Shown: piece by piece, positions 11,321 to 23,500 of the stretch
Position numbering within the stretch: the first letter of the stretch is position 1
Layout of the letters: each line of letters starts with the position of its first letter
Assembly (NCBI RefSeq): GCF_037392515.1
Contig: NC_090290.1
Location: 55,502,753 to 55,566,752, forward strand
Direction of reading: 5' to 3'
Length of the DNA stretch: 64,000 nt
Source: Haliotis asinina
Lineage: Eukaryota > Mollusca > Gastropoda > Lepetellida > Haliotidae
Position numbers and translations under genes: made by a program
Notes under the pieces: generated by a model
Told to the model about the DNA's origin: nothing
The model's database searches: none
Seen by the model: only the letters and a program-made list of their open reading frames with translations

Positions 11321-13644
11321 ATGGGTTGCAAAGTATTTACATTTTGAAATATCTCCATGGCACATGCATACTTTTTGAGGATTCCATTACCGTGCATGCA
11401 TTTCTGAGATGGTATTATGTTGGTAATTTTTCATGGGTAAGCAGTATTTGTAATTGCAAGGAATGTTTTCACTTCATGGTTCATTCATGGTTCTTTCAAC
11501 TACTTTGCACAAGATTCTGTGTTTTGATATAGTTTCCGAATTTGGGTGACTTTTGGAAGTGTCGATTTATATATCAGGGTATATGCCTTATCAGTTGTTC
11601 TTTATGCATTGTGATGTGGTGCGTCATTACATTAATGTTATAATACTTCATGTTCTGATCATTTCTGGCATAACTGGTCTGAATTACATTATCTATATAA
11701 TTTGAGAGTAATGTTCTCAAAGGGTGAGTCCGTTATTAAATTGGTGAATGCATGTAAATCAGAGGTTCGGAGGAGTGATATTCCTTTGAGGTATCATTCA
11801 GAGATTGTTTATATATGACAATATTGTGAAAATATGACTTTATTTTCTGCAGTACATTGTTGCAGAATATACTATGAGAACCACATCATCAAAGGACATT
11901 AGAACACCCGCAGTTAGTCATTATTCATTCATAACAGCAAGTATACTTCCTTTAAGTCGGATGGCACATCCTCAGTGTGTTACGTTGCTGTGGGGAAAAA
12001 TTGGCGATTACACACGATTAATGAGAACTATTAGACAAAGAATACCATCAGTTAATGACAGCTGAATAACAGCCTTGTACAACCTACTTTATGTCTCCAT
12101 TACTTGATCAACCGTTAGGAATGTCTTCTTTATCCCATTACTTAATGAAGTTCTGGTGCAGTCAGGTCCTCCATCATGATAAAAAGGCTTGTCGTCAAAG
12201 GCAAGCAAAAGCAGCGTTCTGATAGCGTGTTTTCAGTGACATGATGAGTGTCTCGATATCCACATTCCATGGGCCATTTGAAAGAATCGATACTTTCTCT
12301 TGATGTGTGTTCTTGATTGCGCTTTTATGTTGTTTTCACGAACAAAATTGTCTGAGTCTTTAAAATGTTTTCGATAAGACACACTATTGTGAATAGTGGA
12401 GAGATGATGGTTGGTGATGCTGTGTTGTTTGGTCTTCCATTGCTATTCTTCATCTTCTCGCACTAACAGTGTCAGCGCAACGCCCTGGACGGTTCACACT
12501 TTAATGAAGTCGGCAAACGTAAATGTTTCTGCATCGGCAACACTTTATTCAATACGCGTAACGTATCTTATTGTAGAAATCAGATGGATGTAGGAAAGGT
12601 CAATGAAAACGACTGCTAACATGGACATGTCTGTTCCCTCCTTGTCAAAACACTTTAAGAGCTCAGATGTTATGGTGAACCAACAGTGGATGATCAACTC
12701 ACCAAACAACATCCCAAAATAAACAAGTTCAAGCTTACAAAATATGCTTTTAAGTCAAAACGAAGAGAGTGAAACCTCTATGACTATCAAAGGCCACAAT
12801 AGAAAAATTATTGTCAAATTCAACGAAGCAGGTGGTACATGGTACGAATAAGGCTGCTGTTCAATCGATGTCCCTCATTAGCGCTGCTCGGCGTGTTTAT
12901 ACTTACGCTAAGTGCTCCTCCCATGTTGACGTAACCATGCTTGTGGCACAAGCTGCAGTATGTAACATGCAATACATGGTTGCCGTCTATATAATCGTTT
13001 TATATAATCACCATCTTCTCAAGAATCTAAAGCTGTGCACTATGGATTACCTTAAAACGTTCAATATATCTCTAGTAAAGTAGCTGCAACGTTTGATGTG
13101 GAAGAACCTTAGAGATACAACCAAACAAGCTCTCTCTGTGGACATAAAAACATCACACGACATCTTCTCAAAAGTTGCATCGTCTCGGATACAGACCATT
13201 AGGGTTCTGTAAATCTATCATTCTGGTTTACATTTGAAATTTCGAGGACATTTCCATAACTGGATGTGTTTGTGGTCATCATGATGGCCGATGCTATTTC
13301 CTATTTTCAACTGAACAATATGTTCCCGTGTATTATGTGCTTATTTGACCCGCCTTTTCGTGTGTTTGTGAAGATTGAGGCCGAAGGGGGAGCATGACTC
13401 CCAGAGGTTTGTAATTGCAGTGCTGTTGCTTTATTTACATTAGTGCAGTATCCAGGTTCCACAGAAGACAGTGATGTGTCAGTTGTATGAGCAGGGAGAT
13501 GAGATGGAGGCGACACTATGTATTTTCATATGAGCATATATTCGAAGTTTTTCATGACTCTTTCAAAGCATGCGTTTTTCAGATTCTGATACGTGATACA
13601 TTCTAAACTTGCAGGGACACAGATGACGGAGATACCACATCCAC
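11321..13644. other. Intergenic, no gene seen
   Basis: Several 60-90 codon ORFs occur on the plus strand (for example 12411-12593 and 12811-13083), but none shows a domain, a signal peptide or a clean splice context. A 30-bp stretch near 12186-12220 faintly recalls the SINE-I TCGTAAGAGGCG block. Confidence 0.4.
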
Positions 13645-14165
13645 TTGGGGGCATGGTGGGCGAGCTGGCTAAGGCGCCAGGCTAGTGATCCAGCGAGGTT
13701 TCGGTTTCGGGATCGAGCCCACCTGTGACCGGGTGTAAAAACCTTGGAGTCAACTTTGTGTGCAGACTCTTTCAGTGTTGTCACAACCCCTAGTGTACAG
13801 TACACAACCCTGTGCACTTAAAAGAACCCACGAATCCGTTGGTATATGACCAGATGGTGGCCACATGAATACGTGCATACACCTAGTTGCGGGTACAGCA
13901 CGTGCAGTAAACTTGGACAAAGTGCTGTGACTATGTGTCCCAGTCCACCCAGCTGTCAATTGGGTACCTCGTTAGGATGAGAGAGCCACAATAAACTCGG
14001 TGCGCCTAGTGGCAGCAAGAGTTGTATACTCCCCAGGGAGTTGAGATTGAAATACGATGTGCTGTTGAGATTGACATCCGGTGATCGAGGGAAAAATACC
14101 GGCGCCTTGAGCATGCACTAGTGCGTGGATATGTCCGCTATATAAATATCCAGTCTAATCTATCT
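13645..14165 (+). mobile_element. SINE-III with tRNA-Leu-like head
   Basis: The head GGGCGAGCTGGCTAAGGCGC matches the A-box side of tRNA-Leu genes (GGCCGAGTGGTCTAAGGCGC), and GGATCGAGCCCACC near 13711 stands for the B box. A roughly 430-bp body follows, with CTTAAAAGAACCCACGAATC, CATATGGCC-like and GGGTACCTCG blocks, ending in GTCCGCTATATAAATATCC. The length and multi-module layout are like the long tRNA-derived SINEs of molluscs. It does not share the ACTC tail of types I and II. Confidence 0.75.
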
Positions 14166-14712
14166 ATACACTTCAGAATGACCTGTACTTACTAGAATAG
14201 GCCAGCTTATGCTTTGTTGGTTTGTCATCACTTGTCTCACCATCGTCGTGCCTGCTGGTTCCACGGATACTTCCTATGTTCTTGTGGACTTGGTGTGTAA
14301 ATAGAATGCAGTAGGGCACACCACGATTTAGGTGAACAGCGGCCTCCCTCCTCTCTTGGGACTTATATACCCTGCAAAACATTTTGCGGGGGATATTTTA
14401 TTGGACCCAGTCCTTCCGTATCTATTTGACTTATCATGAGCAGAACATGCAAAACGTTCAATATGTCTTTACGGCATAGAGGCCTTCAGTTATTACTGTA
14501 GTATATTTGGTTTTCGTACCTGATGACTATGTGGAACGATTCTGTCTGGATACATGCAGACGCAGGTTTAAAGTCACTTCGTGCACATCGTTCTATGTGT
14601 GCACACGACTGACTGTTTACCGTGGCACGTTCGAGCTATTCAGGTCCAAAGTACATTTGACTGATGCACGCACTTGCTTAAAGTAAGAATGGTACAGTGA
14701 TACACATTAAGT
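14166..14712. other. Intergenic, no gene seen
   Basis: Short ORFs only, with no recognisable structure. Confidence 0.5.
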
Positions 14713-14862
14713 GAATATGGTTTTACGACGCTTTTATCAATATTCCAGCGTTATCCAGGGACACCAGAAATGAGCTACACACACGGCAACCGTTTGGTGA
14801 CTCGAACCAGGATCTTCGACTTGACGAACGAACGCGTCAACTACAAGGCAGCCCGACCATCC
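14713..14862 (-). mobile_element. SINE-II copy
   Basis: In complement it carries the head (ends near GCAGCCCGACC), the B-box region (complement of GTGACTCGAACCAGG near 14797) and the body near TTATCAATATTCCAGCG. It is substantially diverged. Confidence 0.75.
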
Positions 14863-15177
14863 AGATACACAGTCGTGTTGTTCAAAACAAATAACTTGGC
14901 ATCCATAACTTCTCACATTTCGTAATATATCTGTGGTTCTTAAAATGCTGTTAGATTAATGGGTCACAAAGTAGAAGAGCATTTTAATAACTGAGACCAA
15001 ATATGACATGATTATGAAAACGTACAAAATCTTGTACATGTTGTTCGTTGACGACAGACATGAATGATGAGGTTTAGATATATCCGACAATTCATATGCT
15101 CTCGTAAGTCTGCGTCTCCAAAATTAAAGCACTCAGGAGAATAAGTCGAAATCTACTTAAGCAATAGAGGTAGTAAT
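14863..15177. other. Intergenic, no gene seen
   Basis: AT-rich, with nothing recognised. Confidence 0.5.
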
Positions 15178-15285
15178 ATTTAGTAATATTCCAACATATC
15201 GCGTATGGCTACATTGTCCTCATGTGGTGAGTCGAACCCGGGTCTTGAGACTGATGAGTGCACGTTGCCCTACCGCCATATATGT
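15178..15285 (-). mobile_element. SINE-II copy, truncated
   Basis: The complement of CATGTGGTGAGTCGAACCCG gives the B box, and AGTAATATTCCAACATATCG marks the body. The extreme 3' tail is missing. Confidence 0.7.
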
Positions 15286-15384
15286 ACTATGCATATATAT
15301 ATGAGTGTGTGCGTGCATGTGTGTTTATGTATGTGGGTGTAGGTTAGGTATATGTATACAACTCTTTATTTCATAGTTCACCTT

Positions 15385-17787
15385 ATCTTTTTTGATCTCG
15401 AAAAAAGCATATGACACAACCTGGAAATATGGCATTTTGAGAGATTTGCATGATTTCGGTGTACGAGGTCGTTTGCCTGAATTCATAGCCATTTGTTTGT
15501 TTTAAATAACAAACAATTTCAAGTCCACGTGAGTTCTACCCTGTCTGATCATTACAATCAGGATCAAGGTGTTCCACGAGGCAGTATTTCGTCTGTCACA
15601 CTGTTTAGTATAAAGATAAATAGTTTATCAAAAGTTTTAAACGATTCAATTAATGGATCGTTATTTGTAGATGATTTTAATATTTCCTGTCGTGGGAAAA
15701 ATATGCATACTATTGATCGGCAACTGCAGCTGTGTTTAAACAAAATACGTAATGGTGTCTTGAAAACGGCTTTACATTTTTTAAATACAAAACTAATTGT
15801 ATACATTTTGTAGAAAATATAAGCCACATAAGGACCCTAAACTATCTCTAGATGGTACTCCCATCAAAGTTGTAAAGGAAGCCAAGTTCTTGGGCCTAAT
15901 CTTTGACTGCCACTTAACATTTCTGCCTCATATTCAGTCCCTTAACACTAAATGCCTGAAGACTCTTGACTTGTTGAAAGATGTTTCTAACTCAAAGTGG
16001 GGAGGGGATCAAGCGACCATCTTACACCTCTATCGATCACTGGTCTGTTCCAAACTTGATTATGGCTCCATCATATATGGTGGAGCCTGTAAAAGCAACC
16101 GTAAACTTCTTGATTCTGTCCACCACCAAGGTTAAGACTTTGTCCTGGGTCCTTTAGAACTTCACCTGTATGTCAAGGCTGATGAACCATCTCGTGAGGA
16201 GCGACGTATAAAATTAGCTTTACAGTATGTAACAAAACTGTATTCCAATCAGTCGCACCCTGCATGTAACTGTGTTTTCAATCCTTTGTATGAGGATTTA
16301 TACAATATGAAATCTTCTCTTGTTCCGCCTCTTGGTTTCCACCTATTTCTGCTGCCAGCATTGAGCTGGACAATATAGCCTCTTCCCGTCTTCTTTCTAG
16401 TCCTCCTTGGCAATTGGTTAGGCCCCAAGTAGACCTAACATTGACCACATTTAAAAATCAGAAACGAATGAATTACAATATAAACAAGAATATAATCAAT
16501 TAAAACATAAATATAGCAATTATAAATCCTTATTTACAGATGGGTCCAAGGAAGCTGGCGCAGTGGCTTGTACCACTGTCATTGGATCCAGAACAATATC
16601 GTCTACATTACCAGACAACAGTTCTATTTTTTACAACTGAAGCTAATGCCATATTAATGGCTCTTATTTCAAAGACACCCTAAACATAAACAGTCTATCA
16701 TCTATTTCGACTCTCTTTCTTGCCTTCAGGCTGTTAAAATATTTCTTGTAAACATCCACTTTTAATTGAAATTATTGAATTGTATCCTCATCTTGCTACT
16801 GGCCAATACGACATCGTTTTTGTTGGTTACCCAGCCACGTGGGCATTTCCGGTTAACGCAATAGGCAGCACTCAACAAATCTGTGGCACCACTTCTTATT
16901 CCATACACTGATTGAGCTAGCATTAGAACTTACATCCGTGATCTGATGCAGAAAAAGTGGGACACCCAAGTAGGTACAAATAAATTACATGAAATAAAAC
17001 CGTATATTAGTTACACCTACTTTGATTTGAAAAGGTTATTTTACGACGATGTCGTATTGGCCATACTAGATATACTCATTCACACCTTTTAGAAGGTGTC
17101 GATCCTCCGTTTTGTACCCCTTGTGATGAGAGAGTCACGGTCAAGCATATTTTGCTTGACTGTGTTGAATTCTCCATCACGAGGAAAAAGCATTTTACAG
17201 TTAAAACAATTAAGGATCTTTTTCAAGAAAAAGAAATTAAATGAAGTTTGACTAATGTGTTGTGTAAATAGATGTATTTTAATTATTGGAAGTTTGGATT
17301 AGTAACTTGAATTGTTGGTGGCTGTACCCTCAAAGGGGGTTGACCTATCGCAAAATTATTGTCCTCCTGAGAGGGTACGTAACTCCAAAAACATTCATAG
17401 TAAATATAAACTTTCCACTGTCCTTAGTCGTTGCATATGTGTATTTTTAATTTTTGGCTAGATGTGTCTCAATTGCTAACAGCTGAGGGGATGATGTAAA
17501 TCCAGCTAGGGTCCATGCAGGTAGCAAAGGCACTGTAAGTCCCCATGGTCCCTAGTATGGTGATCTATAGCCTGATTTTATATTGTATTGTACATGTCCG
17601 AAAAGTGATATTAGTTTTAACTTCCCATGCTAGTATTAATCCCATTTGTGATATTCTAGTTGTCCTACTGTCCTTCGTTGACAGGTTTTTATACTATACG
17701 TATATTTCATTTCAGTATTAAATGTTTTCGTCACGATATGGCTGAGATATTGCCGATGTGACGGTAAATCTTAACTCACTCACTCAC
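15385..17787 (+). mobile_element. Non-LTR retrotransposon (LINE), RT plus RNase H, 5' truncated
   Basis: Broken reading frames encode, in order, the palm motif DLEKAYDTTWKYG (about 15392), the catalytic FVDDF box (about 15666), IKVVKEAKFLGLIFDCHLTF (about 15862), an RNase H start FTDGSKEAG (about 16531), a WLPSHVGISG-like RNase H block (about 16830) and a C-terminal Cys/His cluster CDERVTVKHILLDC (about 17125). RNase H downstream of RT places it in the I/Nimbus-like group of non-LTR elements; the exact clade is not resolved. There are frameshifts and stops throughout and no endonuclease domain, so it is dead and 5' truncated. The 3' UTR ends at 17731-17787 with ATATTGCCGATGTGACGG and an ACTCACTCACTCAC tail nearly matching the SINE-I and SINE-II tails. 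Confidence 0.9.
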
Positions 17788-18772
17788 GCATAGTTGACCT
17801 TCTCGCTAGCACCTGGGTTTAATCACTATTTCGATGGTGATTATTAACACATACACAGCTGCAAGATACAGTCGGTTGCATTTCAGTTGTATGGATTGTT
17901 TTGGTGTTATTATACAGGGAGTGCAAAAGTATGACAAAATTTAATTTCCTCACCTGTATAACTGGTAAGTACGTGTATTCATGGATACGTGCATACGGTG
18001 CACAAGTGTTATCCGTGTCATAATTTCGCTGACTGACGCATTCAGCCGTACATTCATCCTGCACGTATCAAGGTGCGTTTAGCCCCATCGCATCTAGCCG
18101 TAGTCAAACACTCCCTTTGGTATGTTTATGAGCTCGTTTAGATTGTTTATATTGATATGTGAATTCCTAATTATATGATTCTAGAATAGTGTGACACTTC
18201 ATCGGCAGAGAGGAAACAGCTTTACGAAACAAGGTAAGTGTGTTCACAGTGAAAGTGTCATAATTCCGTTCTGAGAAATCCATCAAAATAGGCTTGTGAC
18301 AAATGAAAATCGATGAAATGTAATGTTTTTCCCTGAACATAACACAGTGAGTTCTGTATCCTTGTCCTTTATCAGGATATAACCAGTGATACATCGTTTT
18401 GGATATCGATGTGTTCATGTGACGTGTTCATATCTAACATGGTCAATAACACGAGAAAGTCTCTTACGATCCATTTGTATTCGGAAGTGGATCGCTCTCC
18501 ACCTCAACTCGCCTGGTCAGCAGCTGGCGGTATGTGGAAGCAAAGGATCACATCTGGGAATAGAAATTTTATAAATTAGGTGCTAAACTTCAAGCCGATA
18601 ATAATCCGTATTCCATAAGCATCCTCTGACAAAACCAACAATATTGCCGTTTTGCACCAGAATGAATGTAATTAACACAAAAGAATTCAAATCACTAAAA
18701 ATATTGACTGAATTGATTCCGTGGCGTGCTTTTGAGCCTTTGTTCCTTAACTATTGTTTGTATGTTTGTTTT
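17788..18772. other. Intergenic, no gene seen
   Basis: Short ORFs on both strands without domains. No transposon ends were recognised. Confidence 0.45.
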
Positions 18773-18990
18773 CTAACGTCTCACCGAGCAATATTAAAGC
18801 AATATGGCGGCCTTCTGCAAATAATCGAGCGTGGACCAGACAATCTAGAAATCAACAACACGGGTATCTATCTACGCAAATGGTATACAATGACATGTGT
18901 CAACCATGACAGTGAGTCTCACCACCCGATACCGTTTGTCGCCTCTTACGACCAGCAAGGTTTACCAATTCTAACACAAGTCTTAACGGG
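18773..18990 (-). mobile_element. SINE-I copy giving rise to the next array
   Basis: Tail complement near CACCGAGCAATATTAAAGCA, then AATAATCGAGCGTGGACCAG, GACATGTGTCAACC and ACCGTTTGTCGCCTCTTACG. Its 5' end, in complement, runs without a break into the minisatellite at 18966, making it the visible parent of that array. Confidence 0.85.
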
Positions 18991-20874
18991 TGGAGAAAGG
19001 AACAGGTTGCTGAAGACCAATTCTAAGGTCTTAACGGGTGGAGAGAAGCATAGGTTGCTGAAGACCAATTCTAAGGTCTTAACGGGTGGAGAGAAGCATG
19101 GGTTGCTGAAGACCAATTCTAAGGTCTTAAAGGGTGGAGAGAAGCATGGGTTGCTGAAGACCAATTCTAAGGTCTTAACGTTGTGGAGAGAAGCATAGGT
19201 TGCTGAAGACCAATTCTAACACAGGTCTTAACGGATGGAGAGAAGCATAGGTTGCTGAAGACCAATTCTAACACAGGTCTTAACGGGTGGAGAGAAGCAT
19301 AGGTTGCTGAAGACCAATTCTAAGGTCTTAAGGGGTGGAGAGAAGCATGGGCTGCTGAAGACCAATTCTAACACAGGTCTTAACGGGTGGAGAGAAGAAT
19401 GGGTTGCTGAAGACCCATTCTAACACAGGCCTTAACGGGTGGAGAGAAGAATGGGTTGCTGAAGACCAATTCTAACACAGGCCTTAACGGGTGGAGAGAA
19501 GCATAGGTTGCTGAAGACCAATTCTAACACAGGCCTTAACGGGTGGGGAGAAGCATAGGTTGCTGAAGACCAATTCTAACACAGGTCTTAACGGGTGGAG
19601 AGAAGAATGGGTTGCTGAAGACCCATTCTAACACAGGTCTTAACGGGTGGAGAGAAGAATGGGTTGCTGAAGACCATTTGTAAGGTCTTAACGGGTGGAG
19701 AGAAGAATCGGTTGCTGAAGACCCATTCTAACACAGGTCTTAACGGGTGGAGAGAAGCATAGGTTGCTGAAGACCAATTCTAAGGTCTTAAGGGGTGGAG
19801 AGAAGCATGGGTTGCTGAAGACCAATTCTAACACAGGTCTTAACGGGTGGAGAGAAGCATAGGTTGCTGAAGACCAATTCTAACACAGGCCTTAACGGGT
19901 GGGGAGAAGCATGGGCTGCTGAAGACCAATTCTAACACAGGTCTTAACGGGTGGAGAGAAGAATGGGTTGCTGAAGACCCATTCTAACACAGGTCTTAAC
20001 GGGTGGAGAGAAGAATGGGTTGCTGAAGACCAATTCTAACACAGGCCTTAACGGGTGGAGAGAAGCATAGGTTGCTGAAGACCAATTCTAACACAGGTCT
20101 TAACGGGTGGAAAGAAGAATGGGTTGCTGAAGACCAATTCTAACACAGGTCTTAACGGGTGGAGAGAAGCATGGGCTGCTGAAGACCAATTCTAACACAG
20201 GTCTTAACGGGTGGAGAGACGAATAGGTTGCTGAAAACCAACTCTAACACAGGTCTTAACGGGTGGAGAGAAGCATAGGTTGCTGAAGACCAATTCTAAC
20301 ACAGGTCTTAACGGGTGGAGAGAAGCATGGGCTGCTGAAGACCAATTCTAACACAGGTCTTAACGGGTGGAGAGAAGCATAGGTTGCTGAAGACCAATTC
20401 TAACACAGGTCTTAACGGGTGGAGAGAAGCATAGGTTGCTGAAAACCAACTCTAACACAGGTCTTAACGGGTGGAGAGAAGCATGGGCTGCTGAAGACCA
20501 ATTCTAACACAGGTCTTAACGGGTGGAGAGACGAATAGGTTGCTGAAAACCAACTCTAACACAGGTCTTAAAGGGTGGAGAGAAGCATAGGTTGCTGAAG
20601 ACCAATTCTAACACAGGTCTTAACGGGTGGAGAGACGAATAGGTTGCTGAAGACCAATTCTAACACAGGTCTTAACGGGTGGAGAGACGAATAGGTTGCT
20701 GAAGACCAATTCTAACACAGGTCTTAACGGGTGGAGAGAAGCATAGGTTGCTGAAGACCAATTCTAACACAGGTCTTAACGGGTGGAGAGACGAATAGGT
20801 TGCTGAAGACCAATTCTAAGACAGGTCTTAACGGGTGAAGAGAAGCAAAAGTTGCTGAAGACCAATTCTAAAGG
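18966..20874. repeat. 48/52-bp minisatellite derived from SINE-I
   Basis: About 37 copies of a unit whose core is GTTGCTGAAGACCAATTCTA then GGTCTTAACGGGTGGAGAGA. A 52-bp form has ACACAG inside TCTAACACAGGTCTT and a 48-bp form has TCTAAGGTCTT. The first four or five units after the parent SINE are mostly the 48-bp form, and later units are mostly 52 bp. Other recurring variants (GACGAATAGG, GAAGAATGGG, GCATGGGCTGC) occur in blocks, pointing to multi-unit duplication. Confidence 0.95.
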
Positions 20875-21639
20875 ATCCAGTTGAAGTACTATCGAAGACA
20901 TTATTGGTGTTATTCGTTTCCAATATGGACCTCCAAATATGTACCCAACCAATTTTCGTTATACGCACTCATATTGATAAATTCATTCAACGTTGGAATG
21001 GGGTCATTAAATAATTCATGAGAGATCAATATAATAAATTGTACAAACACAAAACACTTTTCAACTGACAGCCTTGTATGCACATCTTCTTCTGTTTTTC
21101 TATGGACTGCTGGTAGAAACCCGAATGTGAAACAAAGTAAACCTGCACAAAGAACCGGCATCTGGACCTGATTCTGTTGGTGCCTTCAACAAGTCTCGTG
21201 TTATCTCTCGTAATGTATGGCGATTATTATGCCATATAACTAATACGAAACACGTGTGAAATCTGTTCGCAATGCATACTTTTGTGAGAACTGATCAGGG
21301 TTACAACATTCAAGACTTCAGTAAAGTTTTCTAGAGGCTTTATGGTAGACATGGGGAGGAAATTTACAAACTTGATGTATCACACACACTCACACTCGCT
21401 ACTGACCCTTTTGACTGGCTTGTGAGCCCCTCCTTGTGTCACAGCTCATTTTCAAATGCCAGACGTGTTGTTCTTATGGAGCGCTGATCATTACCATACT
21501 TTGAGGCATTGATCTACAACAATACATTTGCAGTGGTAGCGGTCTGTTGTTTGTGGGTCATATTAACTGTTGTCTTGATGTCTCGAAGCAGTGGGATCAG
21601 TAGTTACTGCATGTCATGTTCGTCACCTCTTTTATACGA
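20875..21639. other. Intergenic, no gene seen
   Basis: Mixed unique sequence. Short ORFs only. Confidence 0.5.
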
Positions 21640-21718
21640 TGACGTGTCCACCAAGTCAGCCAGGCTCACCACCCGTTTCCGTTAGAAGCCCAATTCTAAC
21701 CCGGATCTTCACGGGTCA
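21640..21718 (-). mobile_element. SINE-I 5' fragment
   Basis: The complement of TAACCCGGATCTTCACGGGT (21699-21718) is the element's 5' end, followed by the TCACCACC and AAGTCAGCCAGGCTC blocks. It is cut off after about 80 bp and faces the plus-strand copy at 21722. Confidence 0.75.
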
Positions 21719-21721
21719 GGT

Positions 21722-21900
21722 AAACAGGAATGCTTATTGTTTGAGGCGACGAACAGGATCTGTGGTTAGGCTCACTGACTTGGTTGACACATCTGATCGT
21801 ATTCCATTCCCGTAGCTCGATGCTCATGCTGTTGATCAATGGATTATCTTCTGCAGACTCAATTATTTACGGACTGCTGCCTTTAAGCTGTAATACTGCA
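21722..21900 (+). mobile_element. SINE-I fragment, head-to-head with the preceding one
   Basis: TGAGGCGACGAACAGGATCT, GGCTCACTGACTTGGTTGAC, AGCTCGATGCTCATGCTGTT and ACTCAATTATTTACGGACTG follow in order. The tail is replaced by the (CATA)n-rich region, so the two fragments form an inverted pair. Confidence 0.8.
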
Positions 21901-22690
21901 CACACAGATATACATGCATCACAGACACACATAGATATGTATTCGCCTCAAGCACACACCGACATACATACATTACAAGCACACACTGACGTACTTATAT
22001 GACAAGCACATACAGACATATATCACAAACTCACACAGACATACATACATCACAAGCACACACTGACGTACTTACATGACAGGCACATACATACACCACG
22101 AGCTCGCACAGACATGCATACACCACAAGCACACACCGACGTACTTACATGACAAGCACATGCATGCATACATACATACATACATGCATACATACATACA
22201 TACATACATACATACATACATACATACATACATACATACATACATACATACATCACAGACACACATAGATATGTATTCGCCACAAGCACACACCGACATA
22301 CATACATCACAAGCACACACTGACGTACTTACATGACAAGCACATACATACATACACCACAAGCTCACACAGACATACATACACCACAAGCACACACTGA
22401 TGTACTTACATGACAGGCACATACATACACCACGAGCTCACACAGCCATACATACACCACAAGCACACACCGACATACATACATTACAAGCACACACCGA
22501 CATGCATACATTACAAGCACACACTGACGTACTTACATGACAAGCACATACATACATACATACATACATACATACATACATACATACATACATACATACA
22601 TACATACATACATACATACATACATACATCACAAGCACACACAGACATACATACACCACAAGCACACATGCATACATATACCACAATCTC
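21901..22690. repeat. (CATA)n / ACACAC-rich compound array
   Basis: Two pure CATA tracts (about 22160-22250 and 22540-22628) sit in a longer-period repeat made of blocks such as CACAAGCACACACCGACATA and GACGTACTTACATGACAAGC. It is simple-sequence DNA. ORFs here read YIHT or MYVC repeats only because the 4-bp unit has no stop in some frames. Confidence 0.95.
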
Positions 22691-23498
22691 CAGTTAGTGT
22701 ATTTGCATGCTGGTTCTATGGATATATAGCGTAAGCTTACATTTCAGTGAAGACGTTACCTATCCACAGAGCTTTTCACGGCTTTCATCACGCCAATCAA
22801 TGAACATAAAATCAACATTAACAAAAGCTTGTAATTGCAAAGCAACCGGGACATAGCTGAATGAGGCCAGGTGGGAAATGAGAACGACAAAAACCAGGGG
22901 CCATGAAAACAATACGCAGGAAGGGTTAAGTAGTAAAACCAGTAAAAACAAGCTGACAAGTAGAGACTATAGCTTCATTAGCTCATCGTCGACCGACTTT
23001 ATGTCGTCAGGAGACATAGGAGGATTGTGAGAAGAATGTTACTAACATACTTTTACAGATGTAGAGTTTGTATCTTGAACTCTTGTAAAGTAGTTGAAAA
23101 CTTTTTTAAAGAAGCAAACACATGTTCACGAATGCAAATGACTACATTTACGTTCTTATGCAGGTGGTGGGTATGTATTAGCATTAGGTGGTAATTCACT
23201 TACAATAAAAACTGCTGAGGGCACATAGATACAATCTTTCCTTTATAATGAATTCTTTGTAAAGAACGTAATTCCTTTTGTGAGTAAAGCACGTTTATTG
23301 CTCCAATTACATTTATTTTACTATTCGAAACCAGCGTGGCGAATAAGGGTAAATATATGTTCCGTCATAACCATGGTTGCTGTAACCCCCCTTTAAATAC
23401 AACATTAACGTTAATACTCGCATTAACAAATGTACATCAGTAACTACGTGAATCTCTGCCGTACTTATCGTGACTTTGTGATGGTTAAGATCGTAAAA
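22691..23498. other. Intergenic, no gene seen
   Basis: AT-rich. Two overlapping minus-strand ORFs near 22756-22959 have no recognisable domain. Confidence 0.45.
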
Positions 23499-23500
23499 TA

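Noticed and set aside
22050..22734. ORFs of YIHT or MYVC repeats
   Set aside because: They are translations of the (CATA)n microsatellite on either strand.
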